The notes: generated by a model from the sequence alone, not told the origin. Positions 1-8,100 are shown, counted from the first letter of the stretch. The stretch: DNA of 15,994 nt from an uncultured Oscillospiraceae bacterium (GCA_910587465.1 CAJUMS010000014.1:32135-48128); one strand, 5' to 3'. Numbers and translations: made by a program.

Positions 1-1800
1 CCGACCTTGAACGGCACGGGAAGCCAAAAATACACAAGCACGGACTACGGCACGGTCACCATAACCATTCCCAAGCTAACTGATACAACGGTATGGACAA
101 AGGGCACACGCACAGAGCCGACCTTGAACGGCACAGGCAGCGAGGATTACACAAGCGACGACTACGGCACGGTCACCATGACCATTCCCGCACTGACCGA
201 TTCCGCTTGGACAAAGGACGAAAGTCAGCACGTTGACCCGACCGAGGAAGCAGATGGCAAGGACGTTTACATAAGCACCGATTATGGCACGGTCACGGTC
301 GTTTTGCCTCAGCTCGAGCATACCCACGAATGGGATGAGTGGACAATAACCACAGATCCTACCCTTACAGCAACGGGCACGGCACAGCGCGTTTGTACTA
401 AAAACGACACGCATATAGATACAACAACGCTGCCCGCTCTGACAGATACTTCCGTGTGGTCAAAGGTTGATGATAAGCACGTTGACCCGACAGAGGAAGC
501 AGATGGCAAGGACGTATATACAAGCGAGTACGGCGAAGTCACGGTTGTTCTGCCATCACTCGGACATACCCACGAATGGGGCGGGTGGACAATAACCATA
601 GAGCCTAGCCTTACGGCAACGGGCGCGGCACAGCGCGTTTGTACTAAAAACGATACGCATATAGATACAACAACGCTGCCCGCTCTTACAGATACTTCCG
701 TGTGGACAAAGGTTGATGATAAGCACGTTGAACCCACAGAGGAAACAGACGGCAGGGACGTATATACAAGCGAGTACGGAGAGGTCACCAATCTGCTTGA
801 AAAATTGCCGCACACGCATAAGTTCCCTCTTACCTATGTTCCCGAGGTAAAGCCAACGGAGGAGGAAGAGGGCGTAAAGGAGCATTGGCACTGCGACGGC
901 TGCGGTAAGGATTTCGAGGACGAGAACGGCACAAAAGAAGTAACCGCCGACGATCTGAAAATAGGTAATATCGAAACGGAGGTTCAAGCCCCCGCAAATA
1001 TTCCCAAGCCTGAAATTGCCACATCCAAAGATGAGCTTATCGCGGCGGCATTGACCGAGGACGAACAGCAAAAAATCAAGGACGGTACGGGTGTCAAGAT
1101 AATTCTGAAGGTCGAGAATGCAACGGAAAATGTTTCTGCCGAGGATAAGGAAAAGGTCGAAGCGGAGATAAACGGACTTTCCGATTATAATCTCGGACAA
1201 TACCTTGACATTACTCTGCTGAAAAAAATCGGCGAGGATCAGGAACAGAAAATCACCGAAACAAATGCTCCGATCATGATCACATTTGAGTTATCCGAAG
1301 GTCTTCGCGGAAAGGCGGAATATTCTGTAATTCGCGTTCACAACGGTACAGCAACGGTTCTTCGCGATTTGGACAGCGCTCCAGACACCGTAACGATCGA
1401 GACCGACAAATTCTCGACCTACGCGCTGACCTATAAAGAGAAAACTACAACATCTAATCCGAGCGGAGACAATTCAAGCGGAGGAAACCCGGGCGGCAGT
1501 TCTAATCCCTCAACCTCCACGCCGAACGAGAGCGATAATTCCGACGTAGCATCAAGCGGAGATAACGGTTCCGATAGCAGCTCAGATACCACTTCAAGTG
1601 GAAACGGCGCATCAACTGACGAGAGTAATACGAATTCGAGCGGCGGCACTTCTTCAAGTGATGAGAGCAATCACGCTCCAAGCGAGAGCAGTCCGTCCGA
1701 GGATAACGGAAATCCCTCAACGGGAATAGCAGTATCGCTTATCCCATTAGTAACAGCAGCTGCCATCTTAACGGTTGCGGTAAAGCTCAAAAAGAAATAA
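1..1800 (+). CDS. Repeat-rich wall-anchored surface protein, C-terminal part (5' end outside window)
   Basis: The reading frame is open from the first base, so the true start lies upstream; 599 residues are visible. Residue numbers here count from the TTG at 7. The N-terminal half is made of beta-type repeats: two short units ending in a YGTVT-I/M-TIP pattern, then 82-residue units that start HTHEW. A CDGCGKDF segment near residues 296-303 carries paired Cys with His and resembles the short zinc-ribbon-like pieces common in Firmicutes surface proteins. A Ser/Thr/Asn/Gly-rich stretch (about 480-568) would span the cell wall. The end is a sorting signal: NPSTG at 569-573, a hydrophobic helix, then KLKKK. 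NPxTG is a known variant of LPxTG, so a sortase should anchor the protein to peptidoglycan. It is probably an adhesin or other display protein; no enzymatic domain is visible. Hairpins follow the stop codon. Confidence 0.88.
   Translation, partial: PTLNGTGSQKYTSTDYGTVTITIPKLTDTTVWTKGTRTEPTLNGTGSEDYTSDDYGTVTMTIPALTDSAWTKDESQHVDPTEEADGKDVYISTDYGTVTVVLPQLEHTHEWDEWTITTDPTLTATGTAQRVCTKNDTHIDTTTLPALTDTSVWSKVDDKHVDPTEEADGKDVYTSEYGEVTVVLPSLGHTHEWGGWTITIEPSLTATGAAQRVCTKNDTHIDTTTLPALTDTSVWTKVDDKHVEPTEETDGRDVYTSEYGEVTNLLEKLPHTHKFPLTYVPEVKPTEEEEGVKEHWHCDGCGKDFEDENGTKEVTADDLKIGNIETEVQAPANIPKPEIATSKDELIAAALTEDEQQKIKDGTGVKIILKVENATENVSAEDKEKVEAEINGLSDYNLGQYLDITLLKKIGEDQEQKITETNAPIMITFELSEGLRGKAEYSVIRVHNGTATVLRDLDSAPDTVTIETDKFSTYALTYKEKTTTSNPSGDNSSGGNPGGSSNPSTSTPNESDNSDVASSGDNGSDSSSDTTSSGNGASTDESNTNSSGGTSSSDESNHAPSESSPSEDNGNPSTGIAVSLIPLVTAAAILTVAVKLKKK
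319..810 (+). repeat. Two tandem 246-nt coding repeats in the surface protein
   Basis: Two successive units begin with the codons for HTHEW at 319 and 565, a spacing of 246 nt (82 residues), and a third HTH occurs at the same spacing at 811. The two full units are very similar at both DNA and protein level, including the identical stretch QRVCTKNDTHIDTTTLPALT. The second unit diverges near its end (NLLEK in place of VVLPS). A further partial repeat, HVDPTEEADGKDVY, lies just upstream of the first unit. Such tandem units can change copy number by recombination. Confidence 0.85.
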
Positions 1801-1829
1801 ATGGCACTCCCTGTTTTAAGGAATGCCAT
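1801..1829 (+). other. Short hairpin directly after the surface-protein stop codon
   Basis: Bases 1801-1810 and 1820-1829 pair as a 10-bp stem with one C-A mismatch (1807/1823) around a 9-nt loop. It starts right after the TAA. No T-tract follows, so it is more likely an mRNA 3'-end protector or decayed terminator than a working intrinsic terminator. Confidence 0.4.
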
Positions 1830-1868
1830 GCTGATGGGAATACAGATGAGTACCTAATAACAACCGCG

Positions 1869-1909
1869 GCGCTGACGGGATAATTTGTCCCGTCAGCGCT
1901 TTATGCTTC
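1869..1909 (+). terminator. Perfect 12-bp hairpin, probable terminator of the surface-protein gene
   Basis: GCGCTGACGGGA at 1869-1880 and TCCCGTCAGCGC at 1888-1899 form a perfect 12-bp GC-rich stem with a 7-nt loop. It is followed by a modestly T-rich stretch (TTTATGCTT). It lies 69 nt after the surface-protein stop codon on the same strand. Confidence 0.65.
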
Positions 1910-1946
1910 AAAACTTGAGCTGTATAAAACAAAGAAAGGCACGCAT

Positions 1947-1990
1947 AAATAGCTGAGTCTTTATATTACTGACTCAGCTATTTTATTTGC
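1947..1990. terminator. Perfect 13-bp inverted repeat, possible bidirectional terminator
   Basis: AAATAGCTGAGTC at 1947-1959 and GACTCAGCTATTT at 1971-1983 pair perfectly with an 11-nt loop. The plus-strand 3' side continues into TTATTT, and the minus-strand side also begins with A/T pairs, so it could act in both directions. It lies just before the recombinase remnant and may mark the edge of an inserted or deleted segment. Confidence 0.5.
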
Positions 1991-2014
1991 GAATATCCAC
2001 ATAATACTGCTTGA

Positions 2015-2413
2015 TTTGATGAGAACCGCGGCACATTAAAAGTAAAGCGCAGCATTGAAAAAAACATAAACGGCGTTATGCTTCTCGGCGAAACCAAAAC
2101 CGAAACAGGTTCGCGAGAAATCCTGCTGCCGCCAAGCACTGCGGAACTTCTCCGACAACGAAAGGCATATTCACGCAGCGAATGGATATTTCCCAATCTA
2201 CTCAACACCGAAAAACCAATGAATCCGCAATGCGCATATGGGAGATTAAAAACAATATTAAAACAAGCTAATCTCCCACCAATACGTTTCCATGATCTGC
2301 GTCATACATTTGCAACTCACGCAATAGCGGGCGGTGTTGACGTAAAAATACTGTCCGAAATTCTCGGTCATGCGAACGCAAATTTTACGATAAACACAAA
2401 TGGTTTGCGTTAA
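2015..2413 (+). pseudogene. Tyrosine recombinase/integrase remnant (catalytic domain fragment)
   Basis: The frame is open from 2015 after a TGA at 2012-2014. The residues before the first ATG (2078) already fit the family: a beta-hairpin-like segment leading into LGETKTETGSREILLP. A phage/ICE-type integrase catalytic domain follows, with HDLRHTFATH (the H-x-x-R box) and LGHAN (the second conserved His region). The frame ends with TINTNGLR and a stop where the family continues to the nucleophilic Tyr, so that Tyr is missing. The arm-binding and core-binding domains and the first catalytic Arg (usually in a GLRxGE-type motif) are also missing. About 133 residues remain of the usual 300-400. It cannot be an active recombinase and marks a former mobile element. 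The identity is clear; the exact family is not. Confidence 0.85.
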
Positions 2414-2422
2414 TTCGCAAAC
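2403..2422. repeat. Inverted repeat at the integrase remnant's broken 3' end
   Basis: GTTTGCG (2403-2409) and CGCAAAC (2416-2422) pair perfectly around TTAATT. The left arm contains the last codons and stop codon of the integrase remnant, so the family-like sequence ends at this palindrome. It sits between the ends of two convergent genes and might act as a weak terminator for the permease gene on the minus strand, but no clear T-tract is present. Confidence 0.4.
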
Positions 2423-2478
2423 AAATGTTTACTTTAACAATTTACGCTATGCGAACAGTAGCGAACCACCGAACTGTT

Positions 2479-4548
2479 TTATATTCCGTTCGGAATAATT
2501 ACATTACCTGTCAGAAGTGGGTTCAGCAGGAAATAGTCCATAAACTCAAAACCCACTGCCGACAGTAACGGAGGCATAGCAAAGAATACCGCCGAACATA
2601 TTACCACCACGGGATATTTTTTTATTTTGACGGAAATCCCGAAGATAAGTACCGCAGCGAACATCATTCCGACAAAGCGTCCAAGCTCGGTCAAAACAAG
2701 ATAGGCGGCAATCGGAATTGAGATGCCCGCAAGCTGTTCCATACTCTCGGCGGGAGCGCCGAACTGTGTCATTCCCCAGGCGTTCAGGACGTTGAATATC
2801 CTGCTGCCGTCAAAAATCAGCAGAACGAATAACGCGCAAACGGCGGCAGGGAGCGTTTTGCAGACAAACGTTCGCGCTCTACCATTTGGCGAGGATAGCA
2901 AAAGCATATACGCGTCGTTTTTGTATTCCAAACAGTAGGAGCAACTCATAATCAAAACGAAAATCAAAGCTTTTACGGATGTCATAATTCGGTCGTAAAC
3001 ATATACAGTATCGCCGCCTGTAAGCATTCTATACCCCTTGTCCGCTACATAATACCCATCGTTTTGTTTGAGATATTCTGTGTGTTCCAACAGCCTTGTA
3101 AGAGCTGTAATTTTATCTTGCCCCTGTTCGGAAAAATCAGTCATTGCGCTTGCCAGTTCGTTTTGGATAAACGTTTCTTTTTCGCTTGTGACCTCCCCCT
3201 CTAATTCTTTTATGTAAGAAAAATAGTAGTATTCCGAAACGCTGGCGTATTGCGGCTTTTCGGGCTGATATAAAATTATAGCTGTCGCTGCGCACAGCAC
3301 AATAATAGCAAGACCTCTGCTGCCTATAAAGCATTTGTGCATTTCGTGAGCGGCAATGCTCGTATGTCTGCCATTTAATATACTCTTTCGGGTAGACATT
3401 CTGCGTTCCGGTGCAAACAAGCAATTAAGTATAATGCCCGCAGCCGAGCATACAAACGCAAATATAATATTAGCTGTAATTGTAACAAAAAGCGAATTGA
3501 GCGGGTTCTCAAAAAAGTTAATATTGAGATATTCGCCGACAAGCTTTTCGGTATCGGCTAACGCAACTATGTTTATCTGCCGCAGAAAAGACAAGTAACT
3601 TGTCGGCTTTATAAGAAAATACGCCAATGTGGAAATAGCGGTAAAGCTGCCTAACGCGGCAAAATTCGCAATACTCCCTATGGGAATTGACATAAATAAA
3701 TACACTGTCGCTGCTGTAACAGTGCAAAAGAGCAATTTTATTTCTACGAAAACACCTAAAAATTCTCCAACCGAAATATGAAATCCACACGAAAACAATT
3801 TGGAAACGGACTGGATTGCCCTACTGATATCGCCGAACCCATACAAGCTCGCCCCCGTAATAAAGCTGCTTCCATACAGTGCCAAACCTGCGGTGCAAGA
3901 CAAAGTAATCATTGCAAATAGTTTTGCGATGGCAAGGTGAAAGCGACCTTTGTCCGTTGGTCGGGATAAAATCATAAGTCCGCTCTCCCGTTCCTCGGAA
4001 ATCACTTTTGCGCCTAACAAAAGAACAATCACAAGTATCAGAATATCCGTTGTTCCAAACCTTGCTGCAAGCAAAACACCTTTGGATTTTCCGTGCTTGA
4101 GTTCGGCAGCGGAAAGCTCCGAAAAGCATTTCTGCGTTTTCAGTATATTACGATAATCGTAGCTGTTTTCGTCGGAAAAGAACGACAGCGTTTTCAGATT
4201 TTCCGACGCTTCTTCTACCGAGTTCAGATATTTTTCATAATTATCGACTTGCTCGATTTCATCATAAACGTCTTTATAAAGCGATTGGTTTGCAAGAGAG
4301 TTTACCGATAAAACGTTTTCTCCGAAAAACTCATTAGGCGGGAGAATTTTTTCCGAAAGATAATCGCCCCGTTCGTTCGGCGGCAGTTCCGTTATCTCAT
4401 TCCACAGTGCATTATACTCTGAGGGTGAATAATCACTGTATTCGGGCACAATTAAGAACATCACATTAATGATAACAGCGACTGCAATAGCAATCCACAT
4501 TAGTGCGTTTGAGAATATCTTTCTAATTTCCCATAAGAATAAACTCAT
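2479..4548 (-). CDS. Double-length ABC-2-type transporter permease
   Basis: This is a 689-residue membrane protein. The start is placed at the ATG at 4548, not the longer in-frame ATG at 4599: the 4548 start follows GGAGAG at 5 to 10 nt, begins 4 nt after the ATPase stop codon, and gives the usual ABC-2 opening (MSLFLWEIRKIF, a cytoplasmic amphipathic piece before the first helix). Two ABC-2 halves are visible. Each has a first helix, a long polar outer segment (about 35-165 and 440-515) and then several helices. Each half also has an E-rich loop followed by a short S-R-P or S-S-P turn (SEERESGLMILSRP near 184-197; LEYKNDAYMLLLSSP near 530-544), typical of ABC-2 exporters. A single chain could thus supply both membrane halves for the neighbouring ATPase. 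The substrate is not evident; exporters of this class carry peptides, lipids, drugs or polysaccharides. Confidence 0.85.
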   Translation of the reverse strand: MSLFLWEIRKIFSNALMWIAIAVAVIINVMFLIVPEYSDYSPSEYNALWNEITELPPNERGDYLSEKILPPNEFFGENVLSVNSLANQSLYKDVYDEIEQVDNYEKYLNSVEEASENLKTLSFFSDENSYDYRNILKTQKCFSELSAAELKHGKSKGVLLAARFGTTDILILVIVLLLGAKVISEERESGLMILSRPTDKGRFHLAIAKLFAMITLSCTAGLALYGSSFITGASLYGFGDISRAIQSVSKLFSCGFHISVGEFLGVFVEIKLLFCTVTAATVYLFMSIPIGSIANFAALGSFTAISTLAYFLIKPTSYLSFLRQINIVALADTEKLVGEYLNINFFENPLNSLFVTITANIIFAFVCSAAGIILNCLFAPERRMSTRKSILNGRHTSIAAHEMHKCFIGSRGLAIIVLCAATAIILYQPEKPQYASVSEYYYFSYIKELEGEVTSEKETFIQNELASAMTDFSEQGQDKITALTRLLEHTEYLKQNDGYYVADKGYRMLTGGDTVYVYDRIMTSVKALIFVLIMSCSYCLEYKNDAYMLLLSSPNGRARTFVCKTLPAAVCALFVLLIFDGSRIFNVLNAWGMTQFGAPAESMEQLAGISIPIAAYLVLTELGRFVGMMFAAVLIFGISVKIKKYPVVVICSAVFFAMPPLLSAVGFEFMDYFLLNPLLTGNVIIPNGI

Positions 4549-4552
4549 AATT

Positions 4553-5413
4553 TCACTCTCCAAAATGGTACAAATACAAGTCCTCAAGAGTTGGCGCAAC
4601 AGTATGATAATTACCGTTCGGAACAGCTTCGCTTATAACGCGCGCAACTATTTCATCGCCGTCACGGGTTAGGCTAGCGATCTTCATATTTTTCCTGATC
4701 TCCTTTAATTGCCGATGATCTATCCGCAGCTCCGCGACCTTATTATCGATCGCTCCGCAAATATCAGACGGCGCGCCGCTGTCAATTATTTCCCCATCCT
4801 TTAACAGCAAAACCTCTTTGGATATAAATTCCACATCCGGCACAACGTGTGTGGCTATAATAACGATCCTGTCAAAGGCGAGCTCGGCGATAAGATTTCG
4901 CAGACTTATACGCTCTTTCGGGTCAAGACCCGCCGTGGGCTCGTCAAGTATGATAATTTTCGGTTCGCCTAAAAGTGCTTGTGCAAGCAATGCGCGTTGC
5001 TTCATTCCTCCCGAAAAACCGCCGAGCTTCATTTTAGCGCAATCCTCAAGATTTACGCGCTTTATAAGCTCGACAATTTGCGGCGCGGCTTGTTTTTTCG
5101 TCAAACCTTTAAGCGCCGCCATATAAAACAGAAATCTCGTCAGCGTAAAATTGGGATAAATCGCCTGCTGCTGCGGCATAAAACCTAACAGCTTTCTGTA
5201 TTCGCGGTCGTGCTTTTCGACTTTTCTGCCCTCTGCGATTATTTCCCCGCTTGTCGGTTCAATGATCTGTGTGATTATTTTCATAAGCGTGGACTTTCCC
5301 GCGCCGTTTGGTCCAAGTAAGCCGTATATTCCGTCCGTAAATTCAAAGGAAAAGTTGTCAAGAGCCGTTTTTTGTCCGTAACATTTTGTCAGATTATTGA
5401 TTTGCAAGCGCAT
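4553..5413 (-). CDS. ABC transporter ATP-binding protein (exporter/BcrA-type)
   Basis: This 286-residue nucleotide-binding subunit is intact. Walker A is GPNGAGKST (residues 34-42), the Q-loop lies in MPQQQ (79-83), the signature is FSGGMKQR (133-140), Walker B is IIILDEP (153-159) and the switch His is in ATHV (189). The C-terminal 80 or so residues form the extra domain usual in ATPases of the bacitracin/lantibiotic-export group. It should hydrolyse ATP at the inner membrane face to drive the adjacent double permease. The ATG at 5413 is preceded by a perfect GGAGG that lies inside the end of the upstream lipoprotein gene; the two genes overlap by 20 nt, which suggests translational coupling. 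The permease begins 4 nt after its stop codon. Confidence 0.95.
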   Translation of the reverse strand: MRLQINNLTKCYGQKTALDNFSFEFTDGIYGLLGPNGAGKSTLMKIITQIIEPTSGEIIAEGRKVEKHDREYRKLLGFMPQQQAIYPNFTLTRFLFYMAALKGLTKKQAAPQIVELIKRVNLEDCAKMKLGGFSGGMKQRALLAQALLGEPKIIILDEPTAGLDPKERISLRNLIAELAFDRIVIIATHVVPDVEFISKEVLLLKDGEIIDSGAPSDICGAIDNKVAELRIDHRQLKEIRKNMKIASLTRDGDEIVARVISEAVPNGNYHTVAPTLEDLYLYHFGE

Positions 5414-6785
5414 TGTATTCCTCCAGAAGACTGTTTACGAGCGCAATATAATCGTCAATTCCCGACGCTTTGAGTTCGCCGTTTATGGTGGAAAGCTCCT
5501 TGTCGAAATCGTCCGCCTTGCACAGCCTGTCATAGTTCTGTCGCAGAGCACTTGCTATGTCCGTGTAGTCGGTTATCTTGTCATACGTTAATTCAAAACC
5601 CGCAAAACGTGAGGGAATAATCTCGTCGTTTTTGGGAAATCGCCCTGACGGTAAACCCGTAACAAACGACGAATTTAAGTCATTCTCAATACCAAGAACA
5701 TCGGAATATGATTTATCACACCGAAGCAGCTCCAAAAACTCCATAGCAGCTTCGGGATTATCGCATTTCGTTGAAATCCCTGTTGACGCGGCTACACGAT
5801 TTTCAACGTAACAGGGAAGCGTAACGGCAGTTATTTCCGAACCTTCGGGGAAATAAGGCGATAAATCGTTCAGAGCGCCGGGAGATACCATAATCGCCAT
5901 CTCTGTTTTAATCTCTGTTTTATTATCAATGGCTTCACCAAATGGGTCATAATCCGAAAAATTCACTTCATAATTCAAATATCCGCTTTTATAGAACGAA
6001 TTAAGCGCTCTTGCATATTCAATTACAGTGGCATTTTCAAAAGGATTTTCGGCTTTGCCCGTTTCGCTGTTGAGTATGATATTACCTTTGGCGCTGTCGG
6101 GAATTGACACTGAGTAATCAAGATAATCAATATCGTATTTAAGCGCAATCAGATTTTCGCGCGGAGCGACTGATTTCAATATGTTTTCAAGCTTATTCGG
6201 CTCACCGGTGAAGTCGGAAATAAGGCTTTCGTCGACAAATTTTTTATTGAAATAGTAAGTCACACCCGTATCATTAAAACACTGCCCGGGTATGGTATAC
6301 AGATGTCCGTTTACCTTAGCTGCGCTCCACAACGCTTCGGGAACTATTTCAAGCAGCTTGTCCGATGGGTTAAGCTCCCGAAAATATCCATCTTTAATAA
6401 GATTGTATGCCGCACCCACTTTGTTTGACCAATCGCCACCCATGGTTAAAATATCAAGTGCGCCGTTTGCTGTTTCGTATTCCGCAACAAGTTCGGAGAA
6501 ATTTCTTGTATCCATTATATCCTCGTGTGCAAGCTGAATAATATCCACGCTGAAATTATAACCGTTTTCATTAAGCTTTTTATTCAAAAGTTCCGTTTCA
6601 TAATCCGTTATAGAGCATCCTCCTATGCCCCATTTCAGCGTTATGGAGTCGCTTAACCGGTTATCGTCGTTTGCTGTGCTTTGTAAGTTTTCATTCCCGG
6701 AATTACTTTCCGATGAATAAATAACGTTATTGGCGCAGCCGCTTAAAAAGCAAAGTGCCGCTAACACTGCGAATATTTTTTTCAA
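5394..6785 (-). CDS. Extracellular solute-binding-protein-like lipoprotein
   Basis: This 463-residue lipoprotein starts at a TTG (6785), 7 nt after a strong AGGGGG. The signal peptide MKKIFAVLAALCFLSGC ends in a lipobox, giving lipidated Cys17. The rest resembles bacterial family 1/8 sugar-type solute-binding proteins: an alternating two-lobed fold with segments such as LDILTMGG, NGHLYTIPGQ, TYYFNKKFVD and the late STKCDNPEAAMEFLELL. Such proteins normally feed importers with MalF/MalG-type permeases, but no such permease is here. Instead the gene overlaps an exporter-type ATPase by 20 nt. It may be a sensor, chaperone or scavenging (immunity) lipoprotein rather than part of a classic importer. 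The family call is firm; the role is inference. Confidence 0.85.
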   Translation of the reverse strand: MKKIFAVLAALCFLSGCANNVIYSSESNSGNENLQSTANDDNRLSDSITLKWGIGGCSITDYETELLNKKLNENGYNFSVDIIQLAHEDIMDTRNFSELVAEYETANGALDILTMGGDWSNKVGAAYNLIKDGYFRELNPSDKLLEIVPEALWSAAKVNGHLYTIPGQCFNDTGVTYYFNKKFVDESLISDFTGEPNKLENILKSVAPRENLIALKYDIDYLDYSVSIPDSAKGNIILNSETGKAENPFENATVIEYARALNSFYKSGYLNYEVNFSDYDPFGEAIDNKTEIKTEMAIMVSPGALNDLSPYFPEGSEITAVTLPCYVENRVAASTGISTKCDNPEAAMEFLELLRCDKSYSDVLGIENDLNSSFVTGLPSGRFPKNDEIIPSRFAGFELTYDKITDYTDIASALRQNYDRLCKADDFDKELSTINGELKASGIDDYIALVNSLLEEYNALANQ

Positions 6786-6790
6786 AATTA

Positions 6791-8038
6791 TTACCCCCTG
6801 AAATTATTTAAGTCAAAAGCAAATACGGCACTATCAAAATTACCGTCAAAAAAATCATTACGGTCAACATATCCCATACAAAAGCTGCCGTCGTCAGCCG
6901 AATAAGCGAACCACGCGGTGTCGCCGATTATAAAAACGCCGTTAAGATATATTTCCCCGAGCGGACAATTGCGGCGCGGGATATCGGAAAATGTTCCCGT
7001 TTCAAAATTATAACGCGTGTAATTTTCCGCGTCGGGAGTTTTCAGGAAAAGCGCGTCACGCTCGTCGCAGACATAATTGGAGCTTGCGTTGTAACAATCC
7101 GCAAAATATTCAAACTCGCCCGAATCCGAAATAAATTTGTAGAGCTTATCGTCGGTCATGGAATAGCATACGATATCTTTTGAAAAATGGTCAAAGCAAG
7201 GAGCGATCGGCGCCAAACGCTCATAACCCTCACTCAGCTTGCGCTCCGAACCGTCTTTTGTATCAAGCGCGTAATAACCGTATCTGTACACATCCTCGCG
7301 CTTTAACCCCCCTATATATTCACCCGTTTCTTGGTCGATCTCAAGTTTATCGGTGTTTTCGGAGAAAGCATAATACAGAATATCATCTTCGATAATGCCG
7401 CCCCATATTGAGGCGTCGTACCCCTCTTTTTCGACAAGCGTTGTTATATCTCCGGAACTCAGGTATATCTTTTGGTCAAACACCTTTGTTTTGTCAAGCT
7501 CCAGCGAGACACTGCCGCCTATCCCCGATTCCAATTTTTCCTCATCTATTTCATACATAATTTTGTAAGAAAGTAAAACATAATCGTCTACATACTCAAC
7601 GCTTTTTATAAACGGAGCAAACGTATCTTCCACAGTAGAAACCGTGCGTTTGTTCAAGCCGTTTAACGAGCATGTCATAAGGTCTATGGAGTTGTTATCC
7701 ATGCTGTAGGCGAAATAGTACAAATTATCCCCCCGCGGATAAAAACCGAAAACACTATCCATGAGAGCAGCGCAATCGGGAGAACGCTTTGACGTATGTG
7801 TGCAGCTCGGCGAGCCGCAAACGGGAATGGTACGCCCATTCTCTTTTGAATAATAGCACAAAATACTATCACCGTCATCGTTTGAACAGGTGTAATATAT
7901 ACCGTTTTCCATAATGGTCTTATCTCCGCCCCAAGAGATAATGCAGTCTGTTTCTGGAATGTCTCTTTTGGAGCAGCCGGCGGCGAACAGGGAAAGTGCT
8001 GCTATAATTGTTGCGGCTGTTTTTTTCGGAAATTTCAT
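6791..8038 (-). CDS. Secreted lipoprotein with a C-x4-C-x-H-x7-C motif, probably beta-propeller-like
   Basis: The protein is 415 residues when started at the ATG at 8038, preceded by CGGAGGAAC. A longer in-frame start at 8197 would run through the upstream hairpin and bury the signal peptide, so it was not used. MKFPKKTAATIIAALSLFAAGC is a lipoprotein signal peptide with lipidated Cys22. Repeated short units with aromatic and DG/D-E turns (YYTCSNDDGD, DNLYYFAYS, DDILYYAFSE, GDTAWFAYS) suggest a beta-propeller of the kind seen in surface lipoproteins of unknown function. Near the N-terminus Cys74, Cys79, His81 and Cys89 form a compact motif (VCGSPSCTH), known from many unstudied Clostridia lipoproteins and possibly metal-binding or disulfide-bonded. 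The next gene starts 5 nt after this stop codon and its ribosome binding site lies in this gene's last codons. Function unknown. Confidence 0.8.
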   Translation of the reverse strand: MKFPKKTAATIIAALSLFAAGCSKRDIPETDCIISWGGDKTIMENGIYYTCSNDDGDSILCYYSKENGRTIPVCGSPSCTHTSKRSPDCAALMDSVFGFYPRGDNLYYFAYSMDNNSIDLMTCSLNGLNKRTVSTVEDTFAPFIKSVEYVDDYVLLSYKIMYEIDEEKLESGIGGSVSLELDKTKVFDQKIYLSSGDITTLVEKEGYDASIWGGIIEDDILYYAFSENTDKLEIDQETGEYIGGLKREDVYRYGYYALDTKDGSERKLSEGYERLAPIAPCFDHFSKDIVCYSMTDDKLYKFISDSGEFEYFADCYNASSNYVCDERDALFLKTPDAENYTRYNFETGTFSDIPRRNCPLGEIYLNGVFIIGDTAWFAYSADDGSFCMGYVDRNDFFDGNFDSAVFAFDLNNFRG

Positions 8039-8062
8039 ATTGTTCCTCCGTATCAAACAATC

Positions 8063-8100
8063 ATCCCCTCGACAAGTTCCGCTTCGATCATCGAGGGGAT
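8063..8100 (-). promoter_or_regulatory. Perfect 10-bp hairpin in the leader of the lipoprotein-transporter genes
   Basis: ATCCCCTCGA (8063-8072) and TCGAGGGGAT (8091-8100) pair perfectly with an 18-nt loop. It is 24 nt upstream of the lipoprotein start codon and 56 nt after the last secreted-protein gene. On the minus strand it is followed by GATTGTTTGATA, only weakly T-rich, so it may be a partial terminator or attenuator that lowers expression of the transporter genes relative to the secreted proteins, or an mRNA processing/stability element. Confidence 0.5.

Noticed and set aside
309..1200. Minus-strand open frames opposite the surface-protein repeats
   Set aside because: They are antisense shadows of the repeat region, repeat with the same period, and have no ribosome binding site or family features.
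4549..4599. Longer start for the permease at 4599
   Set aside because: The extra 17 residues overlap the end of the ATPase gene and have no ribosome binding site; the ATG at 4548 has GGAGAG at good spacing and gives the normal ABC-2 N-terminus.
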